Below, one piece after another: positions 63,808 through 64,000 of a stretch of DNA of 64,000 nt. The notes under the pieces were generated by a model that saw nothing but the letters and a program-made list of their open reading frames with translations, ran no database searches and was not told the origin of the DNA. The position numbers were made by a program, and so were the translations under genes. The stretch spans positions 3,053 to 67,052 of the forward strand of contig NZ_UQJH01000007.1 of the NCBI RefSeq assembly GCF_900541275.1, in the 5' to 3' direction. This stretch comes from an uncultured Porphyromonas sp. (lineage in GTDB: Bacteria; Bacteroidota; Bacteroidia; Bacteroidales; Porphyromonadaceae). Within the stretch, counting starts at the first letter, position 1. Each line of letters starts with the position of its first letter.

Positions 63808-64000
63808 CGCAGTAGAGCTCAAATGCATCCGTCCTGTCTAACGTATGGGATCCGGTATGCCCTGCCCCTCGCCCTTCGCTCATGTAGCCGGGGCGACGCA
63901 TTTGAGTAGCACAGAAGTCCATCAACTCATTATGAAGGGTGGGGGACGAGGCACCCCGGCAGGGGTGCACGGTGTTTAGCCACGGGTCAAGGGGCGTAGC
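63808..64000. repeat. Dispersed repeats at the right edge
   Basis: No gene is seen. The stretch holds an inverted pair gctcaaatgc / gcatttgag, the tagccggggcgacgcatttg module (diverged copy near 52772), a GCACCCC-ggca-GGGGTGC hairpin and the start of an acgggtcaaggggcgtagc palindrome that runs off the edge. Confidence 0.5.

Overview
The window looks like a chromosomal segment of a GC-rich member of the Bacteroidales, most likely Porphyromonas or a close relative. This is an inference from four signs: SusC/SusD outer-membrane pairs, a DUF4492-cydA-cydB cluster, many Bacteroidetes-type -7 promoter elements (TAnnTTTG), and a gyrA-TPR gene pair. Coding density is high, and most genes from about 8 kb to the right end lie on the minus strand.

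Layout. 0-10.6 kb holds housekeeping genes: valS (5' part), gcvP, purN, acpP-fabF-rnc, and the anaerobic ribonucleotide reductase pair nrdD-nrdG. 10.9-19.2 kb is a polysaccharide-utilization-type locus (SusC, SusD, a DUF1735/LamG lipoprotein, a GH18 endoglycosidase-like lipoprotein, and a DUF1735/discoidin-like lipoprotein) that looks built for glycoprotein N-glycans. 19.6-22 kb has a small Ig-like lipoprotein and an ECF sigma factor overlapping a membrane-anchored, anti-sigma-like protein with a probable beta-barrel end. 22.1-25.6 kb is the NAD de novo operon nadB-nadC-nadA. 25.8-28.9 kb is cytochrome bd oxidase. 29.2-31.9 kb is an accessory patch: a zeta-toxin module of visibly lower GC, a 173-bp inverted-repeat-bounded segment, a serine-recombinase remnant, and a six-repeat CRISPR array with no cas genes in the window. 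32.0-34.2 kb carries a nucleoside-permease-like transporter and dapA.

34.5-46.4 kb is the most unusual region: a three-gene minus-strand operon. It encodes a triple-S1 RNA-binding-type protein, a 3037-residue multi-helicase (cold-shock domain, degenerate DEDD-exonuclease-like region, RecQ helicase, UvrD-type helicase) and a 639-residue SF1 helicase with a helical N-terminal domain and coiled coil. I do not recognise this combination. It is the best candidate here for an undescribed nucleic-acid-processing or defence system, but that role is inference.

46.5-52.7 kb is a tight operon: DUF4837 lipoprotein, pdxA, diacylglycerol-kinase-like, engB, GH95 fucosidase. 53.4-63.7 kb holds a TPR protein, gyrA, a PMCA-type Ca2+ ATPase, and the run lgt-fprA-nagB.

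The intergenic DNA is itself structured. Four copies of a 22-bp-period palindrome array, 9-bp GTCCGAC tandems and GC-rich imperfect palindromes recur in mosaic combinations. gcvP is flanked by diverged direct copies of one roughly 250-300 bp block, and the toxin/recombinase segment is flanked by direct copies of another block that includes a CRISPR-repeat relic.
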